A DNA stretch of 64,000 bases from Sabethes cyaneus (Eukaryota; Arthropoda; Insecta; Diptera; Culicidae). This document shows, one piece after another, positions 21,240 through 33,766 of the stretch (the stretch's first letter is position 1; every line of letters starts with the position of its first letter). The notes beneath the pieces are model-generated. The model searched no databases. It had not been told where the DNA came from and saw nothing but the letters and a program-made list of their open reading frames with translations. Made by a program: the position numbers and the translations under genes. Where the stretch lies: the NCBI RefSeq assembly GCF_943734655.1, contig NC_071354.1:2143001-2207000 (forward strand), written 5' to 3'.

Positions 21240-24200
21240 AAGTTATGTCAAATGGTTCCAGTTTCTACCACAAGAGGGGCATCCAGATTTGCTTTTAGCC
21301 AGACTTTACGTGCAGGCAGCGATCTATAGTGGTGCGTCATTTTGCCACAGGCGACGAAGCCGGATTGCAATTGTTTCTTCTTTTGCCCGGCGACGATGAC
21401 GATGACGACGGCAATGACGCCCACAATTTGCACGGTGAGGGTATCATTCTTATCATCTTTAGTGTACGATACTTGTGAGAATGAAAATCTGTGTCTGTGG
21501 AGGAGGTTAGAAAGGAGGAGCCGGTAAAGAGAATTGAGAAATTTGCCTTTTTTAGCAAGTATGTTGAGAATATTCGGTAGCACGCTGGTGGAAGTATTTT
21601 CTGGGAAAATATGTATGATTTTTATAATAGCAAAGTTTTGGCATCCACATAAAGACATAAAGACAGTAATCACGATTCAAAGCTTCCCCTCGGTGACTGT
21701 CAACTGTCGTGCGCAAGACTAATTTACAGTGACACTGTAAATGAACCGGGGCTGGTATCGTAATTGATCGTACGATGATGTTCGCACTTGTTGATTCGGT
21801 TTGCAGGAGGGTCTTTTCTCAGATAGCTGAAAGCAAAATGAGATAAAATAAAAAGGCGACAATAAAACCCAAACGGAAAGCATTAAAGTGCAGAGAAACA
21901 GTAAAAAGGTCACTTTCAGAATAGTTAATGGTAACAAGGCGCTACGACCTTAATAGCAGTTTTTTACTATTTTAATCATTTAGCACCCACACGCTACTAA
22001 TAAACAAGCTACCATAATTTTAAATGCTACTAAACGCTTGAAACAGCAGTGAATTGCAAACATATAAGTCGGTAGTAGAGTGTGATGCGTCTGTCGGGTT
22101 GAAATGAAAAAATAAAACTATCCCACACCAGACAGGGGGCGCATTCCTTTTACGATTACCCACTAATAAGTGGGTGAGCTTCGACGAATCGGCGCAGCCA
22201 GCATCGAAGAAGCGTCATCCAGATGTCACATCAGTGCCCCCAAGCGTTAATCAAACTGGAACATCGTCATCGCGTGTTGGCCATCGTCATGTGAGCATCG
22301 AATGCCAAAAGCGAATCGCTTCTTCTGCAAGTGGTGACGTTCGTTGACTTTGGCACAGCAATGTCTGAAGCCGGGAAGAAACCGGCGCGGCTGGAATGGA
22401 GGAAATTCGAAATAAATATTCATTTAAAAGTCGTGCTTGTGAGGATATACCATCGCAGCAATGAATCGAGCGATTTATGATACACAGCAGCATGGTAAAT
22501 TGTGCTGACAGAGATATGTTTGCAGATTAATTTTCTCTCTGCTATCCCGCATTGTTTGCACTGTTAATTGTTTAATGAAAGCTTATTGCTTTGTTTGTTC
22601 TGGAGGGTGTTTGCATATTAATAAGAAAATTCGCTCTGAGAAAATGGAACATATGCCGAAGCTGCATGAGCGAATTGCACGATGTCGGTATTGTTAAGTG
22701 AATTTAAAACGACGTCCAATGAAAGTAATTATTTAGCGACTGAATTCGAACAAAAACTTTCTCCTTTTCCAGGAATCTTTTAATAGAATGAAAGCAGGTA
22801 CATAGTTGCAGAACGACAAATTTAGATAAAGTAGCCAGCGAACGGTCAGCACTGTTGAAAAAATACAAAATGTTGCTCTTATCGCAAGAAACAGCGATCG
22901 AAGCAAACGGACAGGCAAATAACACAGGACTGGAAAGATATGTTTTCTCTTCGTCCTAGGTTGACTGCTTTTTTCCGGAAGATGCCAAGACAAGCTGGCT
23001 TCGAAGAAAGTTACATGTTGGTCAGCCAGAAGTCTGCTGCAATAAAGCAAAACAAGAGCGACAGCCAGACAAACTTTTGGCGACATTTGCTGTTCGTGAC
23101 GATGTGCGACTATGTACGTTCATGAGGATTAGCTGCTGTTGTTGGCATTAGCTAGCTTGCTAGCTAACTAGCGAGATTGACGTATTTTTCACCCTGCTGG
23201 AAGTATGCAGCAAAAACTGGTCACCCAAAATCTTAAAAACATTCAGCAGCATCAACTCCGGTCTTCATTATTTCAGGATAAATTCTAACGCTCCGTCAAA
23301 ATTTGCCAATTAAAATAAGAAAGCGAAGGTCATCAAAGATGAAACGTTAAATAATTATTTGCTTCCACCCCCTTTCGATTGGGTTCCTTTTCGGATACGA
23401 TCTGCTTCACGCCTAGTAGAAAAGAAGGCTCCAAATTGGAAAATCGAAATTCATTATTCATTAGCAATTGCCGGCCACCCGACGTCGCCCTATTCCTGGT
23501 CCGCTTCGCTTCTCTGCGGAAAACGTCCGTGGGCCGTTCCACTTATTACCAGCAACAGCCGGACAGCTGCTACCGAGCGTGATTAGATTCCACAAGTCGT
23601 CATTGACGACGCCGTTACGCAATTGTTCCAGGTGCCGAATTCTTCGGTAGGACGGGTGCTGGTTTTCCACCCAGCGTTTTTCGCCTTCGCAATGGATGGC
23701 CGCAACCCACTGGCCTTGGTTTTACGCTTCACTGGAACGTGCGCTTGTTACGTACATTTTTCGAGGAAAAGTTGTGGAAATCAGCGAAACAAGATTGCTT
23801 GAAAGAGGGAGAGAGAGACAAAATAGTAGCTTAACTGAAATCGATTGTTTATGTTAAGCTTTTATTGTTTAAACGGCGTAATAATATTATTCTTCATCGG
23901 CAATTACCCATTATTGTGGCAGCGAAGCATTTTCATATTTGAACCGTTTTTCTCGCTTATTTGAATTTGATACATACAGTGGCGGAAAGGAGCTGAGCGT
24001 TCTTCTAGTGTGGCTTACTACCTACACCTGATTCAGCCAGAAGTACGAAAGGCGATTAGAATCAGGAACAGTAAAAAATCAATTTGACTTATTCCGCATG
24101 AACGGTGGTGTAATTTCCAAAATGGCCATAGCGCGTATACGGCACAAAGAACAGAAGAAAAGTCAATCAACGTTTCTAGCTTCTTAGTGCCATTACCAAC

Positions 24201-24940
24201 GCTAAAGTTGGTAGAGTGCCAGGCACAGTTATGGCAACCCACGCTAAGCTAACGCACTATATATTTATTAGTGGTAAATAAATAAATATACCTACACACA
24301 GTAGAGCCTTTTTTGGGTGGTGAGAAAATATTGAATTGAAAAAAGCGAATAAAATATGGACTCATTAGCGCCACTGATTGGCAATTTAACTGCCAGTACT
24401 GCCATAAAGCAAATGCTGATGAAGACGAGCGAATCGGCGAAAGCGGCAACGACAAAGAAATTTACGAGGTCGTAAAAATGGAAAAGGATATCGCTATGAG
24501 TCGCGTTGACATTTAGCTATGAGGCCTAATTAGTCGAGTGATGAGGAGCTGGGGTTGATCAATCAGAGTAGCAGTTTTAGATAGAAAATCAGAGAAAAGG
24601 ACAAATCAGCAAGTGACTCTCCACGTCTCTATTTGTCAGCCTTGTAATTGAATGCAAGAATGTTGCGCTACTGCGAGAACTTTCTGCTGAAGAAAATCAC
24701 AAGACTCATTGTGAATGAAACTTTTCCACTGGACGTTCAGTAAAATATATGACCACACACTTCGTTATTTATGATTTTCCATATCAGTAACAGAAAAATG
24801 GAGCAGCGGTAGAACAGCAGAGCCTTGCCAGAAGGCCAAAGCTCAATAAAGGCGGGTCTCTTACTCTTCCGTGTGCTGGTTGCATCTCATAATTTATGCG
24901 TTTCTTTTTATTAATTGCTGCTTCTGGAAGCAAACTGTGC
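21240..24940. other. Unassigned non-coding DNA
   Basis: About 3.7 kb. The longest open frame (minus, 21,248-21,673) is low complexity and shows no domain. A perfect 20-bp palindrome centred on 'gctagcttgctagc' lies at 23,148-23,167. Nothing else was recognised. Confidence 0.45.
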
Positions 24941-24945
24941 AAAAC

Positions 24946-25577
24946 AATGAAAAATGAAAAATGAAAAATGAAAAATGAAAAATGAAAAATGAAAAATGAA
25001 AAATGAAAAATGAAAAATGAAAAATGAAAAATGAAAAATGAAAAATGAAAAATGAAAAATGAAAAATGAAAAATGAAAAATGAAAAATGAAAAATGAAAA
25101 ATGAAAAATGAAAAATGAAAAATGAAAAATGAAAAATGAAAAATGAAAAATGAAAAATGAAAAATGAAAAATGAAAAATGAAAAATGAAAAATGAAAAAT
25201 GAAAAATGAAAAATGAAAAATGAAAAATGAAAAATGAAAAATGAAAAATGAAAAATGAAAAATGAAAAATGAAAAATGAAAAATGAAAAATGAAAAATGA
25301 AAAATGAAAAATGAAAAATGAAAAATGAAAAATGAAAAATGAAAAATGAAAAATGAAAAATGAAAAATGAAAAATGAAAAATGAAAAATGAAAAATGAAA
25401 AATTAAAAATGAAAAATGAAAAATGAAAAATGAAAAATGAAAAATGAAAAATGAAAAATGAAAAATGAAAAATGAAAAATGAAAAATGAAAAATGAAAAA
25501 AGAAAAATGAAAAATGAAAAATGAAAAATGAAAAATGAAAAACGAAAAATGAAAAATGAAAAATGATAAATGAAAAT
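24946..25577 (+). repeat. Heptamer array (ATGAAAA)n, about 90 copies
   Basis: A nearly perfect run of ATGAAAA units for about 630 bp. Rare single-base variants occur only in the right third (near 25,404, 25,501, 25,543 and 25,566). The homogeneous left part suggests recent expansion. Open frames across it are artefacts of the repeat. Confidence 0.97.
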
Positions 25578-28500
25578 AGAATTTCCCTTTTTTGGTTTAT
25601 TGTCTCCAATTACCTTAAAAAAGTATCATTCAATATTAACCAACAAACCCGAGGATAACAAAACCTCAACTCATACTTCAATGAATACTCCTCTTCTCAT
25701 CAGAAACGCTTCAGGACTTTGGTCGACCTACGCTGCCTGATCGGAAGCAATTCTTCGGCTGGGATATGTGAGCAAAACGATGCTCCTGCAGTGCGCGGAA
25801 GTCCGGTCCACGAACAGAATTCTCCACCGCCACCAGTGTTATTTATCAAATATCGTAAAAAAATGAAATAAAAAAACACTAGCGCACCAGACCAAAGCTT
25901 AATCCGCGTACACCAGCGAGCGTACCACAAAAAATGGCCACGAGAAATGTATCCGCCCTACCGAAGGCAGGAAGGTGCGAACCGTACAATTTGGTTCTTG
26001 TTACCGAATAAAATATTGTGTTTTGATAAAGTTCTGAAAGATAACATTTCTCACTTTCGTTCCTCGTTCACGATTTGCCCCTTGGCTGCGGGGCTTATTT
26101 CGCCGCTTTTCACTCATTCGTACACGTGATACAAACCCAGCGTATGTGCAAGTTCGAAGGGACCGACGGCTTCGAGTTTGCTTTGATCCAAACGGTGTTT
26201 CAAATGCGTCTGCGATTCGAGGAATTTCCATCATGGGACAGCAACGGTCGGGATCTGCACCGTACCAGTGGAATGCTGAAATGGATTAAATTCAGCAAAG
26301 TATGGCACATACATCCACAAAATGCCCGTCCTAAATCAACGGTTCCGGGAAAATGTAATCGCATCAATTCGCATACCGAGCAATGCCCGCCCAGCCTGGG
26401 TTGTCGTTTCCGGACCTATACTGAGCCGTCGCCTGTTGACGTACTTTGTGAGTAGCAGGAAAATGTAACCAAACTTCACCAGTTCCCGATGGCGTTGATT
26501 TTACCTGGACGGTCGCTTCTGGTAATACATCGTACCATTCCAATGAGAAAAGCTACTCGACTATGTTCGAACACAAATTAGGCCAAAGCAGAGGTGAGGG
26601 CAGCATTCAAGCGGAGGCTTTACCCCAGATGACTGTCCGAACACAACACAGTAACAATTACCTATAATTGCTTCAGAAGTTATTGTGACCAAGTTTCTCG
26701 TTATATTATTCAATAATTACCAGAAACCTCTGGATTCTGGAGTGAAACCAAAATTATATGGCTGTGTGAATCGTTTCGAATTGGAGCGACTCAGATCATA
26801 AGCATCCCTACTTTAGACAAGCATGTCGTGTGACAGTACGGTGCAATACACCCTCGCATGAATATTTAGAACCACCTGCCGTCGTCACCCACGCAAAGCC
26901 GAGTAAGAGAAATCTATGCGTTCACCGTATCCTCAAAGGTATTTTCCTGCGTGTTTCACCTTTAACCTACTTCCTTCAGCGTTTCGGTAAGCTAGAAGGA
27001 AATGGTCCATGCAGAGCATGTGTTTTCCCCGTATCCGACCTGGCAGGCTACCTTTGCCAGCCAGAAACCAGATTCCTTATTTTCCCGCAAAGAGACCACA
27101 CGACCCTGGCATGGGGATATCCAGCTAGGTGCCACACCCTCGGTTGCGTAAACGAAAAATATCTGCCCCTCCTGCGCTTGGCTACCGCTTGCTAGTCGGA
27201 GGGGAGTAGGCAAAACACAAAAGGCAGACTCGATTAGTTCGGAGCCTTGTATCATACTGAATATTTTGCCATATCTGGACCCGAGCCGGTCAGCGAATAC
27301 CTAAAGCAAGCACTCTAGCACTCAATAATGTGGAAGATTTTCCGCCTCATTTACAGAGTGCTCCCATTCAATGTTTGTACGTTTCAGTTTGCACGCTAGT
27401 GAATAACAAGGATGGTGTAATCTTGTTCCGATTAGTGGTTTATTTTTAAAGTTCGTTCGAAACCGTTACAGAAGAAACGCTAAAAATGGTAAATTTGTCC
27501 AAGACTGCTGAGACGTGACCGACGAAGGTGGACTGACCTAAGTCGAATTTAATTGAAATATTTCCACTAGACGGCACTTTCAGAAAACTTTGATAAGCTC
27601 AACTACCGCAAGATGTAGGCCGTCGTTAGTTTTTCCTTCCTCACGCACCACTTTCTGATAATCTCGGCACGCTCAACTATGACTAATTTGTCGCCCGTTT
27701 CTGTTTGGTCTTTCGCTCTTCTTCGTCGAAAAGCGCATTAGCGTGTGCGCGATAAGACAAACGACGACTACCAACATCTAATCTCTGCATTATCAACATT
27801 TCCAGCCGGGCGGCTGGAAGTCGGTCGGTCGATTTTCTGGCTCAAAACAACAGACAACTCGGCAATAATTCGTGAACCGTTGATATGCTTTTCATTTCCA
27901 ACCCAGTTAGTGTGGCCAACCAGAAGAGAAGGAAATATGACTTCAAAACTTCTCCGCCGTCGACGTTGTCATCTTCGTTGTCATGCCTGAGGAGAAATTT
28001 TGCGTTAACTTCTTCGGTTTGCCGACCCGGCGCGCGTGCAGGAGGCCTAAAATGTCGACCGATGTTACGACTGTTGGTTCTTCTACTTTTTTTCTGCCAA
28101 GCTGGTGGTCTGGTCGGGACGAGCTAAAATACGACAAGATGTTCCAGGCAGAGCAGATAGCGAAGTTTGAACTTGAAAGCGGATAATAAAAGCGCGCGCG
28201 CTAAAATATGGTCGGTAAAAAGTTTTATTTTCCAAAGTTGTCTGACGACGACTGCAGATGCTTGTGTGGAATCCTGTTTCGGGCGGGCTAGTCTTATTTT
28301 ATGCAATTTCTACTATAGATGTGTATGATGTGCCAAAAATAAAAATGAATGAATATTCAGCTCCATTAGAAAGGACTCATGCGAAAAGATGGCAAACTAT
28401 AGTTTGAAATAAAATGAAGTTGATGTCTTTCGCTTAAGGTTGTAAATTCTCATTCGCATCATATTATACGGGTAAGGACCATTTTAATCAGCTACGAAAA

Positions 28501-28847
28501 ATTATGAATCTGTAAAAGTAATTTCAAAACATTAATTTTTGAGACTGACACATAAAACACCAACATTGTTGCGACTCAGCTCAAATTGAAATTTTGGCAT
28601 AAACCATCTGGTTTCAAATTCCATTACTTAGGTTTAACCCAATCTTAAAACTAACTTCAAATGAACAAAGGTTTTTTCCTCCTGTTAAGTTTAAATGATA
28701 TTTCTTGGTCATTTTTTTAGTTTTATTACTTTGAAATCAATCAATACTCATTTGCAAATCTATCAAATATTTGAACTGATATAATTATTTTAGATGTTTT
28801 TGCATTTTAGGATGTCTATTTTGCTACTTGAATATGACTTTATGCAT
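25578..28847. other. Unassigned non-coding DNA
   Basis: About 3.3 kb without a recognised gene. Open frames near 26,075-26,455 and 26,830-27,195 exceed 120 codons but show no domain, no start context and no repeat family. The last 500 bp are AT-rich. Confidence 0.45.
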
Positions 28848-29306
28848 CGTCGTTGTCGTCATCGTCAGCAGCTGTTTCAAGTCATCTCCATTCAACTCGA
28901 CCTTGGGCTACTCGTCGCCAATTTCCCAGTCGTCTCAAAAGTCGCAAATCACGTTCGACTTGGTCGAGCCATCTTTCACATTGAGCCCCTTGTTCCTGGT
29001 ACCTGTGGGCGTTGCTAAAGAGAACTGGTTTCGTCGCACCGGCATCGTTTGCCGGCGTCCTTACGACATGTATGGCCCACCGTAGCCTATCGACTTTCAC
29101 TAGATGCACGATGGGAATTCAAGCTATAGCTCGTGATTCATACGCCTCCGCCACTCTCCGCTTTCAGTTTGTACTCTGCCAAATATCGTCCGCAGCACTT
29201 TCCGCTCAAACACGGCAAGAGCGCGTATGTCCTCCGTTAGCAGCGTCACGGCTTCAAGTCCATAAAGAACTACTGGTCGAATAAGGGCTTTGTAGATCGT
29301 CAGCTT

Positions 29307-29726
29307 GAAGCCGTGACGCTGCTTACGGAGGACATACGCGCCCTTGCCGTATTTGAGCGGACGATATTTGGCGGAGTACAAACTGAAAGCGGAGAGTGGC
29401 GGAGGCGTATGAATCCCGAGCTGCAGGCACTGCTTGGGGAGACTCCCATCGTACATCTAGCGAAAGTTAGCAGGCTACGGTGGGCCTGACACGTCGTAAG
29501 GATGCCGGACGACAGTGCGGCGAAAATAGTCCTCTTCAACAACCCCACCGGCACCAGGAACACGAGGGCCCACCAGGGACTCGACCAGGTCGAAAGCGAT
29601 TAGCGACTTCTGAGACGACTAGGATATTGGCGACGAGTGGCCCAAGACCGAGTTGAATGGAGACGAGTGCTTGAAACAGCACGAGCCACCCCGGTTCTAT
29701 GCTGCTGAAGAAGAAGAAGAAGAAGA
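29307..29726 (+). mobile_element. 5'-truncated LINE copy of the same family, inserted antisense
   Basis: On the plus strand this encodes only the C-terminal part of the family's ORF2 (TLLTEDIRALAVFER, GEWRRRMN, RLRWA, HVVRMPDD, then a WRRVLETARA-like end). It terminates in a (GAA)n tail. A 13-bp direct duplication AGATCGTCAGCTT lies at 29,294-29,306 and 29,727-29,739. It interrupts the minus-strand element in the middle of a conserved KLTIYK segment, and both copies cover the same protein region in opposite directions. This is a target-primed retrotransposition event into an older relative. Confidence 0.85.
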
Positions 29727-30736
29727 AGATCGTCAGCTTCGTATGGAGACGGAGGCATATGCTTCTTGATCGTAGCATTTTGCATAGGGCAAAGTAAGCC
29801 CAATTTCCCGCTTGAATGCACTTTTGGATCTCCTTACTAGTGTTGTTGTTCGCGGTCATCAGCGATCCTAAATACACGAACGTTTATTACCTTTGAACCT
29901 CTAACTTTCATGTACATATTTGGTCTTTAACGCATTTAGTTCTAGCCCAATCCTCCAAGACTGCGCTTTCAGTCTGGCGTACATTACCTTTGCTATCGCA
30001 AAGTTCCTGGCTATCAAAGTTATGTGCAAAGCCTCGGTGCTTGCTACCCTTGGTGAAAATCGTGTCTCTCGTTTCGATGCCCACTCGTCGGATAACCCCA
30101 GAAAGAGTGAGGGTAAACAACATGCAGGACAAGCCGTCACCTTGTCTCCCCTGGCTGCATCTCGAAGAAACTCGATAGTGTTCTCGAGATGCGCACAAAA
30201 TACGTCACTCGATCAAATGTAGCTATGATCAGCCGCGTTAATTTTATCCGGAAAACTGTGTTCGTGCATTATCTGACATAGCTGTTCTCGATCGACTGTA
30301 TCGTATGCTGCTTTGAAGTCAATAAAGATGTGATGTGTGGACGTGTTCCATTCCCTACATTTCTGCAAAACTTGTCGGATGGTAAAAATCTGGTCCGTAG
30401 TTGCGCGAGGCCCCCTATGAAGTCCGCCTGGTAATTCCATACGAAACCCTATCGATGTCAACCGGCGTAACAGAATCTGGGAGAATACTTAGTAAGCGGC
30501 GTTTATCTGCGTAATACCGCGATAGTTGCAGCAGTCGAGCCGATCAGCCTGTTTGTAGAAAGGACACACAACTCCTTCCATCCATTCCCCCGGTAACTTC
30601 TCCTCCTCCCAAACCTTGGAAATAGAGCCGTTGCCAGCATCTTTCGGCCATTTTTAAAAAGCTCTATCGATAGGCGGCATTCACCTTAATCTTCAGCAAT
30701 CCGATTTTTCGTTTGACTTCTTGGAGATCAGGTACT

Positions 30737-31002
30737 GGGACATTACTTTTTTTTTTGTCGGAAGATTTGACCACTGCGACCATTATTTTGATCTATTGTG
30801 GTATGGGACATTACTATCTTCCATAGGTAAAAAGCAAAGCCATGGGTTTATACCGTCTTTAGACATTACCCTTCTTTATCGACAGACTTCGCAGCCGGCT
30901 GTTAGAGTACAGGAAAATTACGGGGCCAGTGCAACAATCCTACTGACTCTAACTAGCAAGCACTGCCTAGCCGAGATTCGAACAAACGACGGCTGGCTTG
31001 TT
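30737..31002 (-). repeat. tRNA-derived SINE, copy 2, inserted in the LINE
   Basis: This shares its sequence with 1,750-1,936 and 41,495-41,644. It carries the B box GTTCGAATC on the minus strand near 30,985. The flanks are AGGTACT at 30,730-30,736 and 31,003-31,009. Joining the flanks restores an open frame in the surrounding LINE (reading ...VNLGVPDLQEVK). The low-coordinate end includes an A run on the minus strand and two copies of 'gggacattact', so a little extra sequence was carried or duplicated at the 3' end. Confidence 0.75.
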
Positions 31003-31163
31003 AGGTACTCCTAGGTTAACTTCCGTTCCGCCTCTTTCTGCAACTTCGCATTGAGGTGTTCATCGAACAAATGCTTCCACCTATCGGCCACCTCGCGAGT
31101 ATGTGATTAGATTCCTCCCTATACATGTCAAGTTTCGGTGCGTAACTATTACGAGTTTGGTTC

Positions 31164-32606
31164 GGAGATCGTAGCAATCTGTGGCAGCGAAATGACGTGA
31201 AAATTTTTCACGCCCGATTTTTTTTTTCTAGTTTTTATTGAAAAAAGTGTTTTTTTTTTTTGAAAATTTGCTCATAAAACTGACTGTGAAGATTACAAAA
31301 AGCTCATTTTGGTATTTACATTCCCATTCACCGTCCGTCGCGTTCCAATCATCGAAAAATCGTTTTGTGTTTGCCAAATTGTTACAAGCAAAATGTAGCT
31401 TAGTGTGTTATAAATTCGTTGGAAAACCGTGGTCTGGATGTTAGTACCTAATTACAAAATTTGTGTTCCAACGCTGCCGATAGTTGCTGACGTGATCAGT
31501 GTATCAAGGGAAGTTCAGTGAAAAGGACATTTTTGTAATTGCTGTTTAGGTGAAATCACCAGTATCTAGAAAAAAAGGAGTGAGCGTAAAGTGAAGGAAC
31601 AAATAATCTGGAAGTGTGGTTAGAATACAGAAGACCAGTCTTTTCTGATATTTGTGGTTAATAATGCGATTATTTTAGTACTAAGAACGAACTAGGGAAT
31701 CGCGAGTCTGGAATGGTGAGATATGACAAAGTGACAATGGTAAATTGTATTAGTGGATAGTAATTCATGAAGAAGACGGTGAAAACTTTTATCACAGATC
31801 ATAGTTGTTACACAGACGAGGACTAAAACAGAGAAACTGCATCGTGATGCATCGGAGCATCACGGGAAAATCTAACGAAAGCATGGTGAAGTATTTCATA
31901 TTGAAGATACACAGAAGATATTAAGTTGCTACATGGAACCGATAACTTTCATTACTCATAATTTATTACTTGTTTATTCCTTCTGATATATTGTTCTATT
32001 AAGCATATCATTATTTTGCTATGCTCATATATTTTTGGCAATTTTTATGTTTTGTATAATTTCAGAGAGCGAAATGAGGCGCTATAGCTATTGCTAAATT
32101 AATTTTTATATATCCTAAAATACTTAATTATCTACATGTGGGTTACTAGTGTATTTTATATATTTGCAGAGAGCGAAATAAGGCGCTATAACCTTGGCTA
32201 ATAGCAGCCGGGCTTTTGGTCTAAATGCCATAAGTTCATCCCGAGGGTCCGGAGTATCACTTAACCTTTATTAGCAGAGATACTCCCAACGAAACAAATT
32301 TACAGTTAATCAGAAACGGTTGGTACGAGACGTCCCCGTTTCTTCTTCCCCTGTTGATTTTGAAATGCATCTGTGTATGAATAACTTATTCACACAAGAT
32401 TTATTTCTTATAATCGTCTTTGCGGCAATACTTCACAGTTGGCCTGGCCGATTAAACATTTGCAATATATCTCTGATATTTTGCAAATGTTAATACAGAC
32501 AAGAAAATAATTTTGAATATTTCTATGATTAGGAATCATTAAAATTATTTCAAGGAATCCTCTATTGTGGCTGTGTTGGTATTAATAAGAATAAGAATAA
32601 GAATAA
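31164..32606 (+). mobile_element. Non-coding retrotransposon-like insertion with (AATAAG)n tail
   Basis: A 22-bp perfect duplication (31,142-31,163 and 32,607-32,628) brackets 1,443 bp that end in four 'aataag' units. A long duplication plus a simple-repeat 3' tail is the mark of target-primed reverse transcription. There is no open frame of note and no reverse transcriptase motif, so it must have used another element's enzyme. A module 'agagcgaaat(g/a)aggcgctata' occurs twice (near 32,066 and 32,170). It may be an internally deleted LINE consisting of a 5' and a 3' UTR. Family unknown. Joining the flanks restores the LINE frame. Confidence 0.75.
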
Positions 32607-33399
32607 GTAACTATTACGAGTTTGGTTCACCTTCTTGTAAAACTGGCGAGTGTGATTAGATCGGAACAGCTGTTCCAATTCTTCACGATCTTCGTCCTCC
32701 TTTTACTCCTTTACTCCTTAGGACCGCGGTCAACTGGTTCCTTGCTCATCAGTATTTAGCCAACTTCTCCCTAGTAACAATGCTCAGATAATTTTTCCAT
32801 GCAACTTTTTTCTCTTCACCGCTTGTTGGTATTCCCCAGCAAACCCGTCATTTTGTATACTCCGGACTCTAGTTGGTAGCGGCCTCTTCGATGATCGAGG
32901 GTATTCTGCTCTAACCGACTTCGAGGTTTGAAGCACCCAACTCCTCGGAAGAAAGCAGTGCCTTATCCAGTACTCACGCGTCGTTCTCGGCAGATTACTA
33001 ACTGCCTGATGTTCAGCCGAGGAGGACGGCTTCGACGTGTCTGGTATACGGTGGACCGTTTTGACTACTAGGTAACGATCAGAGTCAATATCCGCATCCC
33101 GTAGGGACCGTATGTTCGTGATGTTAGAGATGAACCGGCCATCTATGAGAACGCAGCCAATCTAGTTCATAGTACGTTGATCAGGTGGTCTCCAGGTGGC
33201 TTTCTGTATATTTTTGCGTGAGAAAAAAATGTTTTGAATCACTAGGCCTCGGAAAGCTGCGATGTTCATCGTTCGTGTTGGTTCGTCCCCCGCCGTCTAT
33301 GGGGTTCTATCATCGATCTGTATATTTCTTCTCTACTGACCTGGGTGGTCATCAATCTGCCGAGATTTTTGGTTCGTAGGCTGACAGTACTACTGCGAC

Positions 33400-33758
33400 C
33401 AGGCTTGGCATACCCTTTTCGCTTTGATTTTGCTCTTTTGATTACTGCTCCTCAGCCAAGCAGAATTTGAAAAAGTGGTGTATGGAGCATTTGTAGAACA
33501 AGTAATTAACTATAATATTGCTGAAGAAAGTGAAGTTTTATCTTTAGTATTTACGGTACTGTAGGGTAGTAATGCCGTTGGTAGCAAAAAGAGCGCTCTT
33601 TTTGCTACCAAGAGGGTAGCAGCCTTATAGCGCCATAAATACAAAATGTACAGTAATGCTTACTTCAGCAATATTGTAGACAATAACAAATTCTACAAAC
33701 GCCCCATACGTTACTTTTCCAAATTTTGCTTGGCTGAGAAAAGTGTACGCCAAGCATG
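33400..33758. mobile_element. hAT-type palindromic (foldback) MITE
   Basis: Ends are CAGGCTTGGCATAC and, inverted, CATGCTTGGCGTAC. An 8-bp duplication ACTGCGAC lies at 33,392-33,399 and 33,759-33,766. The arms are inverted repeats through 'cagccaagca(g/a)aatttg' and 'ttgctgaagaaag', meeting in a perfect 34-bp palindrome at 33,578-33,611. The left arm carries an extra 30 bp near 33,421-33,450. An 8-bp duplication and CA..TG ends fit the hAT superfamily. Related ends occur near 42,440-42,560 and 48,255-48,300. Confidence 0.85.
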
Positions 33759-33766
33759 ACTGCGAC

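Larger units (their letters stand above)
28848..33390 (-). mobile_element. Old non-LTR retrotransposon (LINE), split by nested insertions
   Basis: Read on the minus strand from 33,390 down. First comes an apurinic-like endonuclease segment (TWRPPDQRTMN, then VLIDGRF, ending DSDRYLVV where active enzymes have SDHYLV). Next are FYKKVN and a linker, then reverse transcriptase motifs (NYRGITQINAAY, THHIFIDFKAAYDTV, QGDGLSC, a damaged GFADD box), then a C-terminal WRRRMN and LRWA segment. The 3' tail is GAC/GAT-rich. Stops and frameshifts make it a pseudogene. Three later insertions interrupt it: 29,307-29,726, 30,737-31,002 and 31,164-32,606. Removing each leaves a continuous frame. I leave the clade open. 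Confidence 0.85.

Noticed and set aside
25403..25609. 68-codon open frame of Phe/His/Ser repeats
   Set aside because: It is the reverse reading of the ATGAAAA array.
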